Part shown: piece by piece, positions 38,994 to 53,437 of the stretch
Numbering within the stretch: position 1 is the stretch's first letter
How the letters are laid out: every line of letters begins with the position of its first letter
From: Cavia porcellus
Taxonomy: Eukaryota; Chordata; Mammalia; Rodentia; Caviidae
Reading direction: 5' to 3'
Assembly (NCBI RefSeq): GCF_034190915.1
Contig: NW_026947625.1
Location: 434,001 to 498,000 of the forward strand
Length of the DNA stretch: 64,000 nt
Program-made: the position numbers and the translations under genes
The notes under the pieces: generated by a model
The model's input: the letters and a program-made list of their open reading frames with translations, nothing else
What the model was told of the DNA's origin: nothing
Database searches by the model: none

Positions 38994-40932
38994 AGGAGTG
39001 AGAAAAACATCACGGGGTGGTGCGCATTGTATGGGTGTGTGTTACGTTACATTCACTAGTAGGAGTGAGAAAAACATCACGGGGTGGTGCGCATTGTATG
39101 GGTGTGTGTTACGTTACATTCACTAGTAGGAGTGAGAAAAACATCACGGGGTGGTGCGCATTGTATGGGTGTGTGTTACATTACATTCACTAGTAGGAGT
39201 GAGAAAAACATCACGGGGTGGTGCGCATTGTATGGGTGTGTGTTACATTACATTCACTAGTAGGAGTGAGAAAAACATCACGGGGTGGTGCGCATTGTAT
39301 GGGTGTGTGTTACATTACATTCACTAGAAGGAGTGAGAAAAACATCACGGGGTGGTGCGCATTGTATGGGTGTGTGTTACATTACATTCACTAGTAGGAT
39401 GAGAAAAACATCACGGGGTGGTGCGCATTGTATGGGTGTGTGTTACAATACATTCAATAGTAGGAGTGAGAAAAACATCACGGGGTGGTGCGCATTGTAT
39501 GGGTGTTTGTTACATTAGATTCACTAGTAGGAGTGAGAAAATCATCACGGGGTGGTGCGGATTGTATGGGTGTGTGTTACATTACATTCACTAGTAGGAG
39601 TGAGAAAAACATCACGGGGTGGTGCGCATTGTATGGGTGTGTGTTACATTACATTCACTAGTAGGAGTGAGAAAAACATCACGGGGTGGTGCGCATTGTA
39701 TGGGTGTGTGTTACATTACATTCACTAGTAGGAGTGAGAAAAACATCACGGGGTGGTGCGCATTGTATGGGTGTGTGTTACATTACATTCACTAGTAGGA
39801 GTGAGAAAAACATCACGGGGTGGTGCGCATTGTATGGGTGTGTGTTACATTACATTCACTAGTAGGATGAGAAAAACATCACGGGGTGGTGCGCATTGTA
39901 TGGGTGTGTGTTACAATACATTCAATAGTAGGAGTGAGAAAAACATCACGGGGTGGTGCGCATTGTATGGGTGTTTGTTACATTAGATTCACTAGTAGGA
40001 GTGAGAAAATCATCACGGGGTGGTGCGGATTGTATGGGTGTCTGTTACATTACATTCACTAGTAGGAGTGAGAAAAACATCACAGGGTGGTGCGCATTGT
40101 ATGGGTGTGTGTTACATTACATTCACTAGTAGGAGTGAGAAAAACATCACGGGGTGGTGCGCATTGTATGGGTGTGTGTTACATTACATTCACTACTAGA
40201 AGTGAGAAAAACATCACGGGGTGGTGCGCATTGTATGGGTGTGTGTTACATTACATTCACTAGTAGGAGTGAGAAAAACATCACGGGGTGGTGCGCATTG
40301 CATGGGTGTGTGTTACATTACATTCACTAGTAGCAGTGACAAAAACATCACGGGGTGGTGCGCATTGTATGGGTGTGTGTTACATTACATTCACTAGTAG
40401 GAGTGAGAAAAACATCACGGGGTGGTGCGCATTGTATGGGTGTGTGTTACATTACATTCAATAGTAGGAGTGAGAAAAACATCACGGGGTGGTGCGCATT
40501 GTATGGGTGTGTGTTACATTACATTCACTAGTAGGAGTGAGAAAAATATCATGGGGTGGTGCGCATTGTATGGGTGTGTTACAGTACATTCACTAGTAGC
40601 AGTGAGAAAAACATCAGGGGGTGGTGCGCATTGTATTGGTGTGTGTTACATTAGATTCACTAGTAGGAGTGAGAAAATCATCACGGGGTGGTGCGCATTG
40701 TATGGGTGTGTGTTACATTAGATTCACTAGTAGGAGTGAGAAAATCATCACGGGGTGGTGCGCATTGTATGGGTGTGTGTTACATTAGATTCACTAGTAG
40801 GATTGAGAAAAACATCACGGGGTTGTGCGCATTGTATGGGTGTGTGTTACATTAGATTCACTAGTAGGAGTGAGAAAATCATCATGGGGTGGTGCGCATT
40901 GTATGGGTGTGTGTTACATTACATTCACTAGT
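38994..40932. repeat. 1,939-bp tandem duplication, copy 2
   Basis: Partner of the preceding segment. The match ends near 40935, where this copy has GTAGCAG and copy 1 continues with GTAGGAG. Private changes include CACAGGGTGG near 40083, GCATTGCATGG near 40299 and GTAGCAGTGAC near 40331. Confidence 0.85.
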
Positions 40933-41665
40933 AGCAGTGAGAAAAACATCACGGGGTGGTGCGCATTGTATGGGTGTGTGTTACATTAGATTCACTAGTA
41001 GGAGTGAGAAAAACATCACGGGGTGGTGCGCATTGTATGGGTGTGTGTTACATTAGATTCACTAGTAGGAGTGAGAAAAACATCACGGGGTGGTGCGCAT
41101 TGTATGGGTGTGTGTTACATTAGATTCACTAGTAGGAGTGAGAAAATCATCACGGGGAGGTGCACATTGTATGGGTGTGTGTTACATTACATTCACTAGT
41201 AGGAGTGAGAAAAACATCACAGGGTTGTGCGCGTTGTATTGGTGTGTGTTACATTACATTCACTAGTAGGAGTGAGAAAAACATCACGGGGTGGTGCGCA
41301 TTGTATTGGTGTGTGTTACATTACATTCACTAGTAGGAGTGAGAAAAACATCACGGGGTGGTGCGCATTGTATGGGTGTGTGTTACATTACATTCACTAG
41401 TAGGAGTGAGAAAAACATCACGGGGTGGTGCGCATTGTATGGGTGTGTTACATTACGTTCACTAGTAGGAGTGAGAAAAACATCACGGGGTGGTGCGCAT
41501 TGTATGGGTGTGTTACATTACGTTCACTAGTAGGAGTGAGAAAAACATCACGGGGTGGTGCGCATTGTATGTGTGTCTGGTACATTACATTCACTAGTAG
41601 AAGTGAGAAAAACATCACGGGGTGGTGCGCATTGTATGGGTGTGTGTTACATTACATTCACTAGT
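39100..41665. repeat. Higher-order block recurring 6,555 bp downstream, copy 1
   Basis: From about 39.1 kb to 41.67 kb, variant order matches 45,655-48,220 at an offset of 6,555 bp (98 monomers minus 11 bp). It covers the 66-bp modules, the TACAGTAC module, the GGGGAGGTGCACATT unit, the GCGTTGTATTGG unit and the GTCTGGTACATT unit. It overlaps the 1,939-bp duplication because that event re-copied its left part. Confidence 0.8.
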
Positions 41666-44139
41666 AGGAGTGAGAAAAACATCACGGGGTGGTGCGCATT
41701 GTATGGGTGTGTGTTACATTATATTCTCTAGTAGGAGTGAGAAAAACATCACGGGGTGGTGCGCATTGTATGGGTGTGTGTTACATTAGATTCACTAGTA
41801 GGAGTGAGAAAAACATCACGGGGTGGTGCGCATTGTATGGGTGTGTGTTACATTACATTCACTAGTAGGAGTGAGAAAATCATCACGGGGTGGTGCGCAT
41901 TGTATAGGTGTGTGTTACATTACATTCACTAGTAGGAGTGAGAAAAACATCACGGGGTGGTGCGCATTGTATGGGTGTGTGTTACATTAGATTCACTAGT
42001 AGGAGTGAGAAAAACATCACGGGGTGGTGCGCATTGTATGGGTATTTGTTACATTACATTCACTAGTAGGAGTGAGAAAATCAACACGTGGTGGTGCGCA
42101 TTGTATGGGTGTGTGTTACATTACATTCACTAGTAGGAGTGAGAAAAACATCACGGGGTTGTGTGCATTGTATGGGTGTGTGTTACATTACATTCACTAG
42201 TAGGAGTGAGAAAAACATCACGGGGTGGTGCGCATTGTATGGGTGTGTGTTACATTACATTCACTAGTAGGAGTGAGAAAAACATCACGGGGTGGTGCGC
42301 ATTGTATGGGTGTGTGTTACATTACATTCACTAGTAGGAGTGCAAAAAACATCACGGGGTGGTGCGCATTGTATGGGTGTGTGTTACATTACATTCACTA
42401 GTAGGAGTGAGAAAAACATCACGGGGTGGTGCGCATTGTATGGGTGTGTGTTACATTACATTCACTAGTAGGAGTGAGAAAAACATCACGGGGTGGTGCG
42501 CATTGTATGGGTGTGTGTTACATTACATTCACTAGTAGGAGTGAGAAAAACATCACGGGGTGGTACGCATTGTATGGGTGTGTGTTACATTACATTCACT
42601 AGTAGGAGTGAGAAAAACATCACGGGGTGGTGCGCATTGTATGGGTGTGTGTTACATTAGATTCACTAGTAGGATTGAGAAAAACATCACGGGCTTGTGC
42701 GCATTGTATGGGTGTGTGTTACATTAGATTCACTAGTAGGAGTGAGAAAATCATCATGGGGTGGTGCGCATTGTATGGGTGTGTGTTACATGACATTCAC
42801 TAGTAGCAGTGAGGAAAACATCACGGGGTGGTGCGCATTGTATGGGTGTGTGTTACATTAGATTCACTAGTAGGAGTGAGAAAAACATCACGGGGTGGTG
42901 CGCATTGTATGGGTGTGTGTTACTTTAGATTCACTAGTAGGAGTGAGAAAAACATCACCGGGTGGTGCGCATTGTATGGCTGTGTGTTACATTAGATTCA
43001 CTAGTAGGAGTGAGAAAATCATCACGGGGAGGTGCACATTGTATGGGTGTGTGTTACATTACATTCACTAGTAGGAGTGAGAAAAACATCATGGGGTGGT
43101 GCGCATTGTATTGGTGTGTGTTACATTAAATTCACTAGTAGGAGTGAGAAAAACATCACGGGGTGGTGCGCATTGTATTGGTGTGTGTTACATTACATTC
43201 ACTAGTAGGAGTGAGAAAAACATCACGGGGTGGTGCGCATTGTATGGGTGTGTGTTACATTACATTCACTAGTAGGAGTGAGAAAAACATCACGGGGTGG
43301 TGCGCATTGTATGGGTGTGTTACATTACGTTCACTAGTAGGAGTGAGAAAAACATCACGGGGTGGTGCGCATTGTATGGGTGTCTGTTACATTAGATTCA
43401 CTAGTAGGAGTGAGAAAAACATCACGGGGTGCTGCGCATTTTATGGGTGTGTGTTACATTACATTCACTAGTAGGAGTGAGAAAAACATCACGGGGTGGT
43501 GCGCATTGTATGGGTGTGTGTTACATTAGATTCACTAGTAGGAGTGAGAAAAACATCACGGGGTGGTGCGCATTGTATGGGTGTGTGTTACATTACATTC
43601 ACTAGTAGGAGTGAGAAAAACATCACGGGGTGCTGCGCATTGTATGGGTGTGTGTTACATTACATTCACTAATAGGAGTGAGAAAATCATCACGGGGTGG
43701 TGCGCATTGTATAGGTGTGTGTTACATTACATTCACTAGTAGGAGTGAGAAAAACATCACGGGGTGGTGCGCATTGTATGGGTGTGTGTTACATTAGATT
43801 CACTAGTAGGAGTGAGAAAAACATCACGGGGTGGTGCGCATTGTATGGGTGTTTGTTACATTACATTCACTAGTAGGAGTGAGAAAATCAACACGTGGTG
43901 GTGCGCATTGTATGGGTGTGTGTTACATTACATTCACTAGTAGGAGTGAGAAAAACATCACGGGGTTGTGTGCATTGTATGGGTGTGTGTTACATTACAT
44001 TCACTAGTAGGAGTGAGAAAAACATCACGGGGTGGTGCGCATTGTATGGGTGTGTGTTACATTACATTCACTAGTAGGAGTGAGAAAAACATCACGGGGT
44101 GGTGCGCATTGTATGGGTGTGTGTTACATTACATTCACT

Positions 44140-46340
44140 AGTAGGAGTGCGAAAAACATCACGGAGTGGTGCGCATCGTATGGGTGTGTGTTACATTACA
44201 TTCACTAGTAGGAGTGAGAAAAACATCACGGGGTGGTGCGCATTGTATGGGTGTGTGTTACATTACATTCACTAGTAGGAGTGAGAAAAACATCACGGGG
44301 TGGTGCGCATTGTATGGGTGTGTGTTACATTACATTCACTAGTAGGAGTGAGAAAAACATCACGGGGTGGTACGCATTGTATGGGTGTGTGTTACATTAC
44401 ATTCACTAGTAGGAGTGAGAAAAACATCACGGGGTGGTGCGCATTGTATGGGTGTGTGTTACATTAGATTCACTAGTAGGAGTGAGAAAAACATCACGGG
44501 GTGGTGCGCATTGTATGGGTGTGTGTTACATTACATTCACTAGAAGGAGTGAGAAAAACATCACGGGGTGGTGCGCATTGTATGGGTGTGTGTTACATTA
44601 CATTCACTAGTAGGATGAGAAAAACATCACGGGGTGGTGCGCATTGTATGGGTGTGTGTTACAATACATTCAATAGTAGGAGTGAGAAAAACATCACGGG
44701 GTGGTGCGCATTGTATGGGTGTTTGTTACATTAGATTCACTAGTAGGAGTGAGAAAATCATCACGGGGTGGTGCGGATTGTATGGGTGTGTGTTACATTA
44801 CATTCACTAGTAGGAGTGAGAAAAACATCACGGGGTGGTGCGCATTTTATGGGTGTGTGTTACATTACATTCACTAGTAGGAGTGAGAAAAACATCACGG
44901 GGTGGTGCGCATTGTATGGGTGTGTGTTACATTACATTCACTAGTAGGAGTGAGAAAAACATCACGGGGTGGTGCGCATTGTATGGGTGTGTGTTACATT
45001 ACCTTCACTAGTAGGAGTGAGAAAAACATCACGGGGTGGTGCGCATTGTATGGGTGTGTGTTACATTACATTCACTAGTAGGAGTGAGAAAAACATCACG
45101 GGGTGGTGCGCATTGTATGGGTGTGTGTTACATTACATTCACTAGTAGGAGTGAGAAAAACATCACGGGGTGGTGCGCATTGTATGGGTGTGTGTTACAT
45201 TACATTCACTAGTAGGAGTGAGAAAAACATCACGGGGTGGTGCGCATTGTATGGGTGTGTGTTACATTACATTCACTAGTAGGAGTGCGAAAAACATCAC
45301 GGGGTGGTGCGCATTGTATGGGTGTGTGTTACATTACATTCACTAGTAGGAGTGAGAAAAACATCACGGGGTGGTGCGCATTGTATGGGTGTGTGTTACA
45401 TTAAATTCACTAGTAGGAGTGCGAAAAACATCACGGGGTGGTGCGCATTGTATGGGTGTGTGTTACATTACATTCACTAGTAGGAGTGCGAAAAACATCA
45501 CGGGGTGGTGCGCATTGTATGGGTGTGTGTTACATTACATTCACTAGTAGGAGTGAGAAAAACATCACGGGGTGGTGCGCATTGTATGGGTGTGTGTTAC
45601 ATTACATTCACTAGTAGGAGTGAGAAAAACATCACGGGGTGGTGCGCATTGTATGGGTGTGTGTTACGTTACATTCACTAGTAGGAGTGAGAAAAACATC
45701 ACGGGGTGGTGCGCATTGTATGGGTGTGTGTTACATTACATTCACTAGTAGGAGTGAGAAAAACATCACGGGGTGGTGCGCATTGTATGGGTGTGTGTTA
45801 CATTAGATTCACTAGTAGGAGTGAGAAAAACATCACGGGGTGGTGCGCATTGTATGGGTGTGTGTTACATTACATTCACTAGAAGGAGTGAGAAAAACAT
45901 CACGGGGTGGTGCGCATTGTATGAGTGTGTGTTACATTACATTCACTAGTAGGATGAGAAAAACATCACGGGGTGGTGCGCATTGTATGGGTGTGTGTTA
46001 CAATACATTCAATAGTAGGAGTGAGAAAAACATCACGGGGTGGTGCGCATTGTATGGGTGTTTGTTACATTAGATTCACTAGTAGGAGTGAGAAAATCAT
46101 CACGGGGTGGTGCGGATTGTATGGGTGTGTGTTACATTACATTCACTAGTAGGAGTGAGAAAAACATAACGGGGTGGTGCGCATTGTATGGGTGTGTGTT
46201 ACATTACATTCACTAGTAGGAGTGAGAAAAACATCACGGGGTGGTGCGCATTGTATGGGTGTGTGTTACATTACATTCACTAGTAGGAGTGAGAAAAACA
46301 TCACGGGGTGGTGCGCATTGTATGGGTGTGTGTTACATTA
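44140..46340. repeat. 1,339-bp higher-order repeat (20 monomers), one copy plus part of a second
   Basis: GTGCGAAAAAC at 44148 and 45487, CACTAGAAGG units and the 66-bp modules at 44.6 and 45.96 kb match at an offset of 1,339 bp (20 x 67 minus 1). The match ends near 45.0/46.3 kb, where one side has TTACCTTCAC. Private changes include CACGGAGTGG and GCATCGTATGG near 44165-44176, and ACATAACGGGG near 46167. Confidence 0.8.
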
Positions 46341-48220
46341 CATTCACTAGTAGGAGTGAGAAAAACATCACGGGGTGGTGCGCATTGTATGGGTTTGTGT
46401 TACATTACATTCACTAGTAGGATGAGAAAAACATCACGGGGTGGTGCTCATTGTATGGATGTGTGTTACAATACATTCAATAGTAGGAGTGAGAAAAACA
46501 TCACGGGGTGGTGCGCATTGTATGGGTGTTTGTTACATTAGATTCACTAGTAGGAGTGAGAAAATCATCACGGGGTGGTGCGGATTGTATGGGTGTCTGT
46601 TACATTACATTCACTAGTAGGAGTGAGAAAAACATCACGGGGTGGTGCGCATTGTATGGGTGTGTGTTACATTACATTCACTAGTAGGAGTGAGAAAAAC
46701 ATCACGGGGTGGTGCGCATTGTATGGGTGTGTGTTACATTACATTCACTACTAGAAGTGAGAAAAACATCACGGGGTGGTGCGCATTGTATGGGTGTGTG
46801 TTACATTACATTCACTAGTAGGAGTGAGAAAAACATCACGGGGTGGTGCGCATTGTATGGGTGTGTGTTACATTACCTTCACTAGTAGGAGTGAGAAAAA
46901 CATCACGGGGTGGTGCGCATTGTATGGGTGTGTGTTACATTACATTCACTAGTAGGAGTGAGAAAAACATCACGGGGTGGTGCGCATTGTATGGGTGTGT
47001 GTTACATTACATTCAATAGTAGGAGTGAGAAAAACATCACGGGGTGGTGCGCATTGTATGGGTGTGTGTTACATTACATTCACTAGTAGGAGTGAGAAAA
47101 ATATCATGGGGTGGTGCGCATTGTATGGGTGTGTTACAGTACATTCACTAGTAGCAGTGAGAAAAACATCAGGGGGTGGTGCGCATTGTATTGGTGTGTG
47201 TTACATTAGATTCACTAGTAGGAGTGAGAAAATCATCACGGGGTGGTGCGCATTGTATGGGTGTGTGTTACATTAGATTCACTAGTAGGAGTGAGAAAAT
47301 CATCACGGGGTGGTGCGCATTGTATGGGTGTGTGTTACATTAGATTCACTAGTAGGATTGAGAAAAACATCACGGGGTTGTGCGCATTGTATGGGTGTGT
47401 GTTACATTAGATTCACTAGTAGGAGTGAGAAAATCATCATGGGGTGGTGCGCATTGTATGGGTGTGTGTTACATTACATTCACTAGTAGCAGTGAGAAAA
47501 ACATCACGGGGTGGTGCGCATTGTATGGGTGTGTGTTACATTAGATTCACTAGTAGGAGTGAGAAAAACATCACGGTGTGGTGCGCATTGTATGGGTGTG
47601 TGTTACATTAGATTCACTAGTAGGAGTGAGAAAAACATCACGGGGTGGTGCGCATTGTATGGGTGTGTGTTACATTAGATTCACTAGTAGGAGTGAGAAA
47701 ATCATCACGGGGAGGTGCACATTGTATGGGTGTGTGTTACATTACATTCACTAGTAGCAGTGAGAAAAACATCACAGGGTGGTGCGCGTTGTATTGGTGT
47801 GTGTTACATTACATTCACTAGTAGGAGTGAGAAAAACATCACGGGGTGTTGCGCATTGTATTGGTGTGTGTTACATTACATTCACTAGTAGGAGTGAGAA
47901 AAACATCACGGGGTGGTGCGCATTGTATGGGTGTGTGTTACATTACATTCACTAGTAGGAGTGAGAAAAACATCACGGGGTGGTGCGCATTGTATGGGTG
48001 TGTTACATTACGTTCACTAGTAGGAGTGAGAAAAACATCACGGGGTGGTGCGCATTGTATGGGTGTGTTACATTACGTTCACTAGTAGGAGTGAGAAAAA
48101 CATCACGGGGTGGTGCGCATTGTATGGGTGTCTGGTACATTACATTCACTAGTAGAAGTGAGAAAAACATCACGGGGTGGTGCGCATTGTATGGGTGTGT
48201 GTTACATTACATTCACTAGT
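45655..48220. repeat. Higher-order block recurring 6,555 bp downstream, copy 2
   Basis: Partner of 39100-41665. After its GTCTGGTACATT unit this copy adds about five monomers (a 65-bp unit, GTGTCTGTTAC, GGGGTGCTTCGC and others) before the TTATATTCTCTAG unit, which lies sooner in copy 1. The same order reappears from 54.2 kb (offset 6,355 bp) and from 62.28 kb. Confidence 0.8.
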
Positions 48221-50759
48221 AGGCGTGAGAAAAACATCACGGGGTGGTGCGCATTGTATGGGTGTGTTACATTACGTTCACTAGTAGGAGTGAGAAAAAC
48301 ATCACGGGGTGGTGCGCATTGTATGGGTGTCTGTTACATTAGATTCACTAGTAGGAGTGAGAAAAACATCACGGGGTGCTTCGCATTGTATGGGTGTGTG
48401 TTACATTACATTCACTAGTAGGAGTGAGAAAAACATCACGGGGTGGTGCGCATTTTATGGGTGTGTGTTACATTAGATTCACTAGTAGGAGTGAGAAAAA
48501 CATCACGGGGTGGTGCGCATTGTATGGGTGTGTGTTACATTACATTCACTAGTAGGAGTGAGAAAAACATCACGGGGTGGTGCGCATTGTATGGGTGTGT
48601 GTTACATTATATTCTCTAGTAGGAGTGAGAAAAACATCACGGGGTGGTGCGCATTGTATGGGTGTGTGTTACATTAGATTCACTAGTAGGAGTGAGAAAA
48701 ACATCACGGGGTGGTGCGCATTGTATGGGTGTGTGTTACATTACATTCACTAGTAGGAGTGAGAAAATCATCACGGGGTGGTGCGCATTGTATAGGTGTG
48801 TGTTACATTACATTCACTAGTAGGAGTGAGAAAAACATCACGGGGTGGTGCGCATTGTATGGGTGTGTGTTACATTAGATTCACTAGTAGGAGTGAGAAA
48901 AACATCACGGGGTGGTGCGCATTGTATGGGTGTTTGTTACATTACATTCACTAGTAGGAGTGAGAAAATCAACACGTGGTGGTGCGCATTGTATGGGTGT
49001 GTGTTACATTACATTCACTAGTAGGAGTGAGAAAAACATCACGGGGTTGTGTGCATTGTAAGGGTGTGTGTTACATTACATTCACTAGTAGGAGTGAGAA
49101 AAACATCACGGGGTGGTGCGCATTGTATGGGTGTGTGTTACATTACATTCACTAGTAGGAGTGAGAAAAACATCACGGGGTGGTGCGCATTGTATGGGTG
49201 TGTGTTACATTACATTCACTAGTAGGAGTGCGAAAAACATCACGGGGTGGTGCGCATTGTATGGGTGTGTGTTACATTACATTCACTAGTAGGAGTGAGA
49301 AAAACATCACGGGGTGGTGCGCATTGTATGGGTGTGTGTTACATTACATTCACTAGTAGGAGTGAGAAAAACATCACGGGGTGGTGCGCATTGTATGGGT
49401 GTGTGTTACATTACATTCACTAGTAGGAGTGAGAAAAACATCACGGGGTGGTACGCATTGTATGGGTGTGTGTTACATTACATTCACTAGTAGGAGTGAG
49501 AAAAACATCACGGGGTGGTGCGCATTGTATGGGTGTGTGTTACATTAGATTCACTAGTAGGAGTGAGAAAAACATCACGGGGTGGTGCGCATTGTATGGG
49601 TGTGTGTTACATTAGATTCACTAGTAGGAGTGAGAAAAACATCACGGGGTGGTGCGCATTGTATGGGTGTGTGTTACATTACATTCACTAGTAGGATGAG
49701 AAAAACATCACGGGGTGGTGCGCATTGTATGGGTGTGTGTTACAATACATTCAATAGTAGGAGTGAGAAAAACATCACGGGGTGGTGCGCATTGTATGGG
49801 TGTTTGTTACATTAGATTCACTAGTAGGAGTGAGAAAATCATCACGGGGTGGTGCGGATTGTATGGGTGTGTGTTACATTACATTCACTAGTAGGAGTGA
49901 GAAAAACATCACGGGGTGGTGCGCATTGTATGGGTGTGTGTTACATTACATTCACTAGTAGGAGTGAGAAAAACATCACGGGGTGGTGCGCATTGTATGG
50001 GTGTGTGTTACATTACATTCACTAGTAGGAGTGAGAAAAACATCACGGGGTGGTGCGCATTGTATGGGTGTGTGTTACATTACCTTCACTAGTAGGAGTG
50101 AGAAAAACATCACGGGGTGGTGCGCATTGTATGGGTGTGTGTTACATTACATTCACTAGTAGGAGTGAGAAAAACATCACGGGGTTGTGTGCATTGTATG
50201 GGTGTGTGTTACATTAGATTCACTAGTAGGAGTGAGAAAAACATCACGGGGTGGTGCGCATTGTATGGGTGTTTGTTACATTACATTCACTAGTAGGAGT
50301 GAGAAAATCAACACGTGGTGGTGCGCATTGTATGGGTGTGTGTTACATTACATTCACTAGTAGGAGTGAGAAAAACATCACGGGGTTGTGTGCATTGTAT
50401 GGGTGTGTGTTACATTACATTCACTAGTAGGAGTGAGAAAAACATCACGGGGTGGTGCGCATTGTATGGGTGTGTGTTACATTACATTCACTAGTAGGAG
50501 TGAGAAAAACATCACGGGGTGGTGCGCATTGTATGGGTGTGTGTTACATTACATTCACTAGTAGGAGTGCGAAAAACATCACGGGGTGGTGCGCATTGTA
50601 TGGGTGTGTGTTACATTACATTCACTAGTAGGAGTGAGAAAAACATCACGGGGTGGTGCGCATTGTATGGGTGTGTGTTACATTACATTCACTAGTAGGA
50701 GTGAGAAAAACATCACGGGGTGGTACGCATTGTATGGGTGTGTGTTACATTACATTCAC

Positions 50760-53437
50760 TAGTAGGAGTGAGAAAAACATCACGGGGTGGTGCGCATTGT
50801 ATGGGTGTGTGTTACATTAGATTCACTAGTAGGAGTGAGAAAAACATCACGGGGTGGTGCGCATTGTATGGGTGTGTGTTACATTACATTCACTAGAAGG
50901 AGTGAGAAAAACATCACGGGGTGGTGCGCATTGTATGCGTGTGTGTTACATTACATTCACTAGTAGGATGAGAAAAACATCACGGGGTGGTGCGCATTGT
51001 ATGGGTGTGTGTTACAATACATTCAATAGTAGGAGTGAGAAAAACATCACGGGGTGGTGCGCATTGTATGGGTGTTTGTTACATTAGATTCACTAGTAGG
51101 AGTGAGAAAATCCTCACGGGGTGGTGCGGATTGTATGGGTGTGTGTTACATTACATTCACTAGTAGGAGTGAGAAAAACATCACGGGGTGGTGCGCATTG
51201 TATGGGTGTGTGTTACATTACATTCACTAGTAGGAGTGAGAAAAACATCACGGGGTGGTGCGCATTGTATGGGTGTGTGTTACATTACATTCACTAGTAG
51301 GAGTGAGAAAAACATCACGGGGTGGTGCGCATTGTATGGGTGTGTGTTACATTACCTTCACTAGTAGGAGTGAGAAAAACATCACGGGGTGGTGCGCATT
51401 GTATGGGTGTGTGTTACATTACATTCACTAGTAGGAGTGAGAAAAACATCACGGGGTTGTGTGCATTGTATGGGTGTGTGTTACATTACATTCACTAGTA
51501 GGAGTGAGAAAAACATCACGGGGTGGTGCGCATTGTATGGGTGTGTGTTACATTACATTCACTAGTAGGAGTGAGAAAAACATCACGGGGTGGTGCGCAT
51601 TGTATGGGTGTGTGTTACATTACATTCACTAGTAGGAGTGCGAAAAACATCACGGGGTGGTGCGCATTGTATGGGTGTGTGTTACATTACATTCACTAGT
51701 AGGAGTGAGAAAAACATCACGGGGTGGTGCGCATTGTATGGGTGTGTGTTACAATACATTCAATAGTAGGAGTGAGAAAAACATCACGGGGTGGTGCGCA
51801 TTGTATGGGTGTTTGTTACATTAGATTCACTAGTAGGAGTGAGAAAATCATCATGGGGTGGTGCGGATTGTATGGGTGTGTGTTACATTACATTCACTAG
51901 TAGGAGTGAGAAAAACATCACGGGGTGGTGCGCATTGTATGGGTGTGTGTTACATTACATTCACTAGTAGGAGTGAGAAAAACATCACGGGGTGGTGCGC
52001 ATTGTATGGGTGTGTGTTACATTACATTCACTAGTAGGAGTGAGAAAAACATCACGGGGTGGTGCGCATTGTATGGGTGTGTGTTACATTACATTCACTA
52101 GTAGGAGTGAGAAAAACATCACGGGGTGGTGCGCATTGTATGGGTGTGTGTTACATTAGATTCACTAGTAGGAGTGAGAAAAACATCACGGGGTGGTGCG
52201 CATTGTATGGGTGTGTGTTACATTACATTCACTAGAAGGAGTGAGAAAAACATCACGGGGTGGTGCGCATTGTATGGGTGTGTGTTACATTACATTCACT
52301 AGTAGGATGAGAAAAACATCACGGGGTGGTGCGCATTGTATGGGTGTGTGTTACAATACATTCAATAGTAGGAGTGAGAAAAACATCACGGGGTGGTGCG
52401 CATTGTATGGGTGTTTGTTACATTAGATTCACTAGTAGGAGTGAGAAAATCATCACGGGGTGGTGCGGATTGTATGGGTGTGTGTTACATTACATTCACT
52501 AGTAGGAGTGAGAAAAACATCACGGGGTGGTGCGCATTGTATGGGTGTGTGTTACATTACATTCACTAGTAGGAGTGAGAAAAACATCACGGGGTGGTGC
52601 GCATTGTATGGGTGTGTGTTACATTACATTCACTAGTAGGAGTGAGAAAAACATCACGGGGTGGTGCGCATTGTATGGGTGTGTGTTACATTACCTTCAC
52701 TAGTAGGAGTGAGAAAAACATCACGGGGTGGTGCGCATTGTATGGGTGTGTGTTACATTACATTCACTAGTAGGAGTGAGAAAAACATCACGGGGTTGTG
52801 TGCATTGTATGGGTGTGTGTTACATTACATTCACTAGTAGGAGTGAGAAAAACATCACGGGGTGGTGCGCATTGTATGGGTGTGTGTTACATTACATTCA
52901 CTAGTAGGAGTGAGAAAAACATCACGGGGTGGTGCGCATTGTATGGGTGTGTGTTACATTACATTCACTAGTAGGAGTGCGAAAAACATCACGGGGTGGT
53001 GCGCATTGTATGGGTGTGTGTTACATTACATTCACTAGTAGGAGTGAGAAAAACATCACGGGGTGGTGCGCATTGTATGGGTGTGTGTTACATTACATTC
53101 ACTAGTAGGAGTGCGAAAAACATCACGGGGTGGTGCGCATTGTATGGGTGTGTGTTACATTACATTCACTAGTAGGAGTGCGAAAAACATCACGGGGTGG
53201 TGCGCATTGTATGGGTGTGTGTTATATTACATTCACTAGTAGGAGTGAGAAAAACATCACGGGGTGGTGCGCATTGTATGGGTGTGTGTTACATTACATT
53301 CACTAGTAGGAGTGAGAAAAACATCACGGGGTGGTGCGCATTGTATGGGTGTGTGTTACATTACATTCACTAGTAGGAGTGAGAAAAACATCACGGGGTG
53401 GGGCGCATTGTATGGGTGTGTGTTACGTTACATTCAC
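50760..53437. repeat. 1,339-bp higher-order repeat, two adjacent copies, with a third at 1,406 bp
   Basis: 50760-52098 and 52099-53437 share order at an offset of 1,339 bp through CACTAGAAGG, the 66-bp module, TTACCTTCAC (51355 and 52694), GGTTGTGTGC (51456 and 52795) and GTGCGAAAAAC (51641 and 52980). The match ends near 51.74/53.08 kb. A third start, near 53.6 kb, lies 1,406 bp on (one monomer longer). This 20-monomer period is the clearest short higher-order repeat of the right half. Confidence 0.8.
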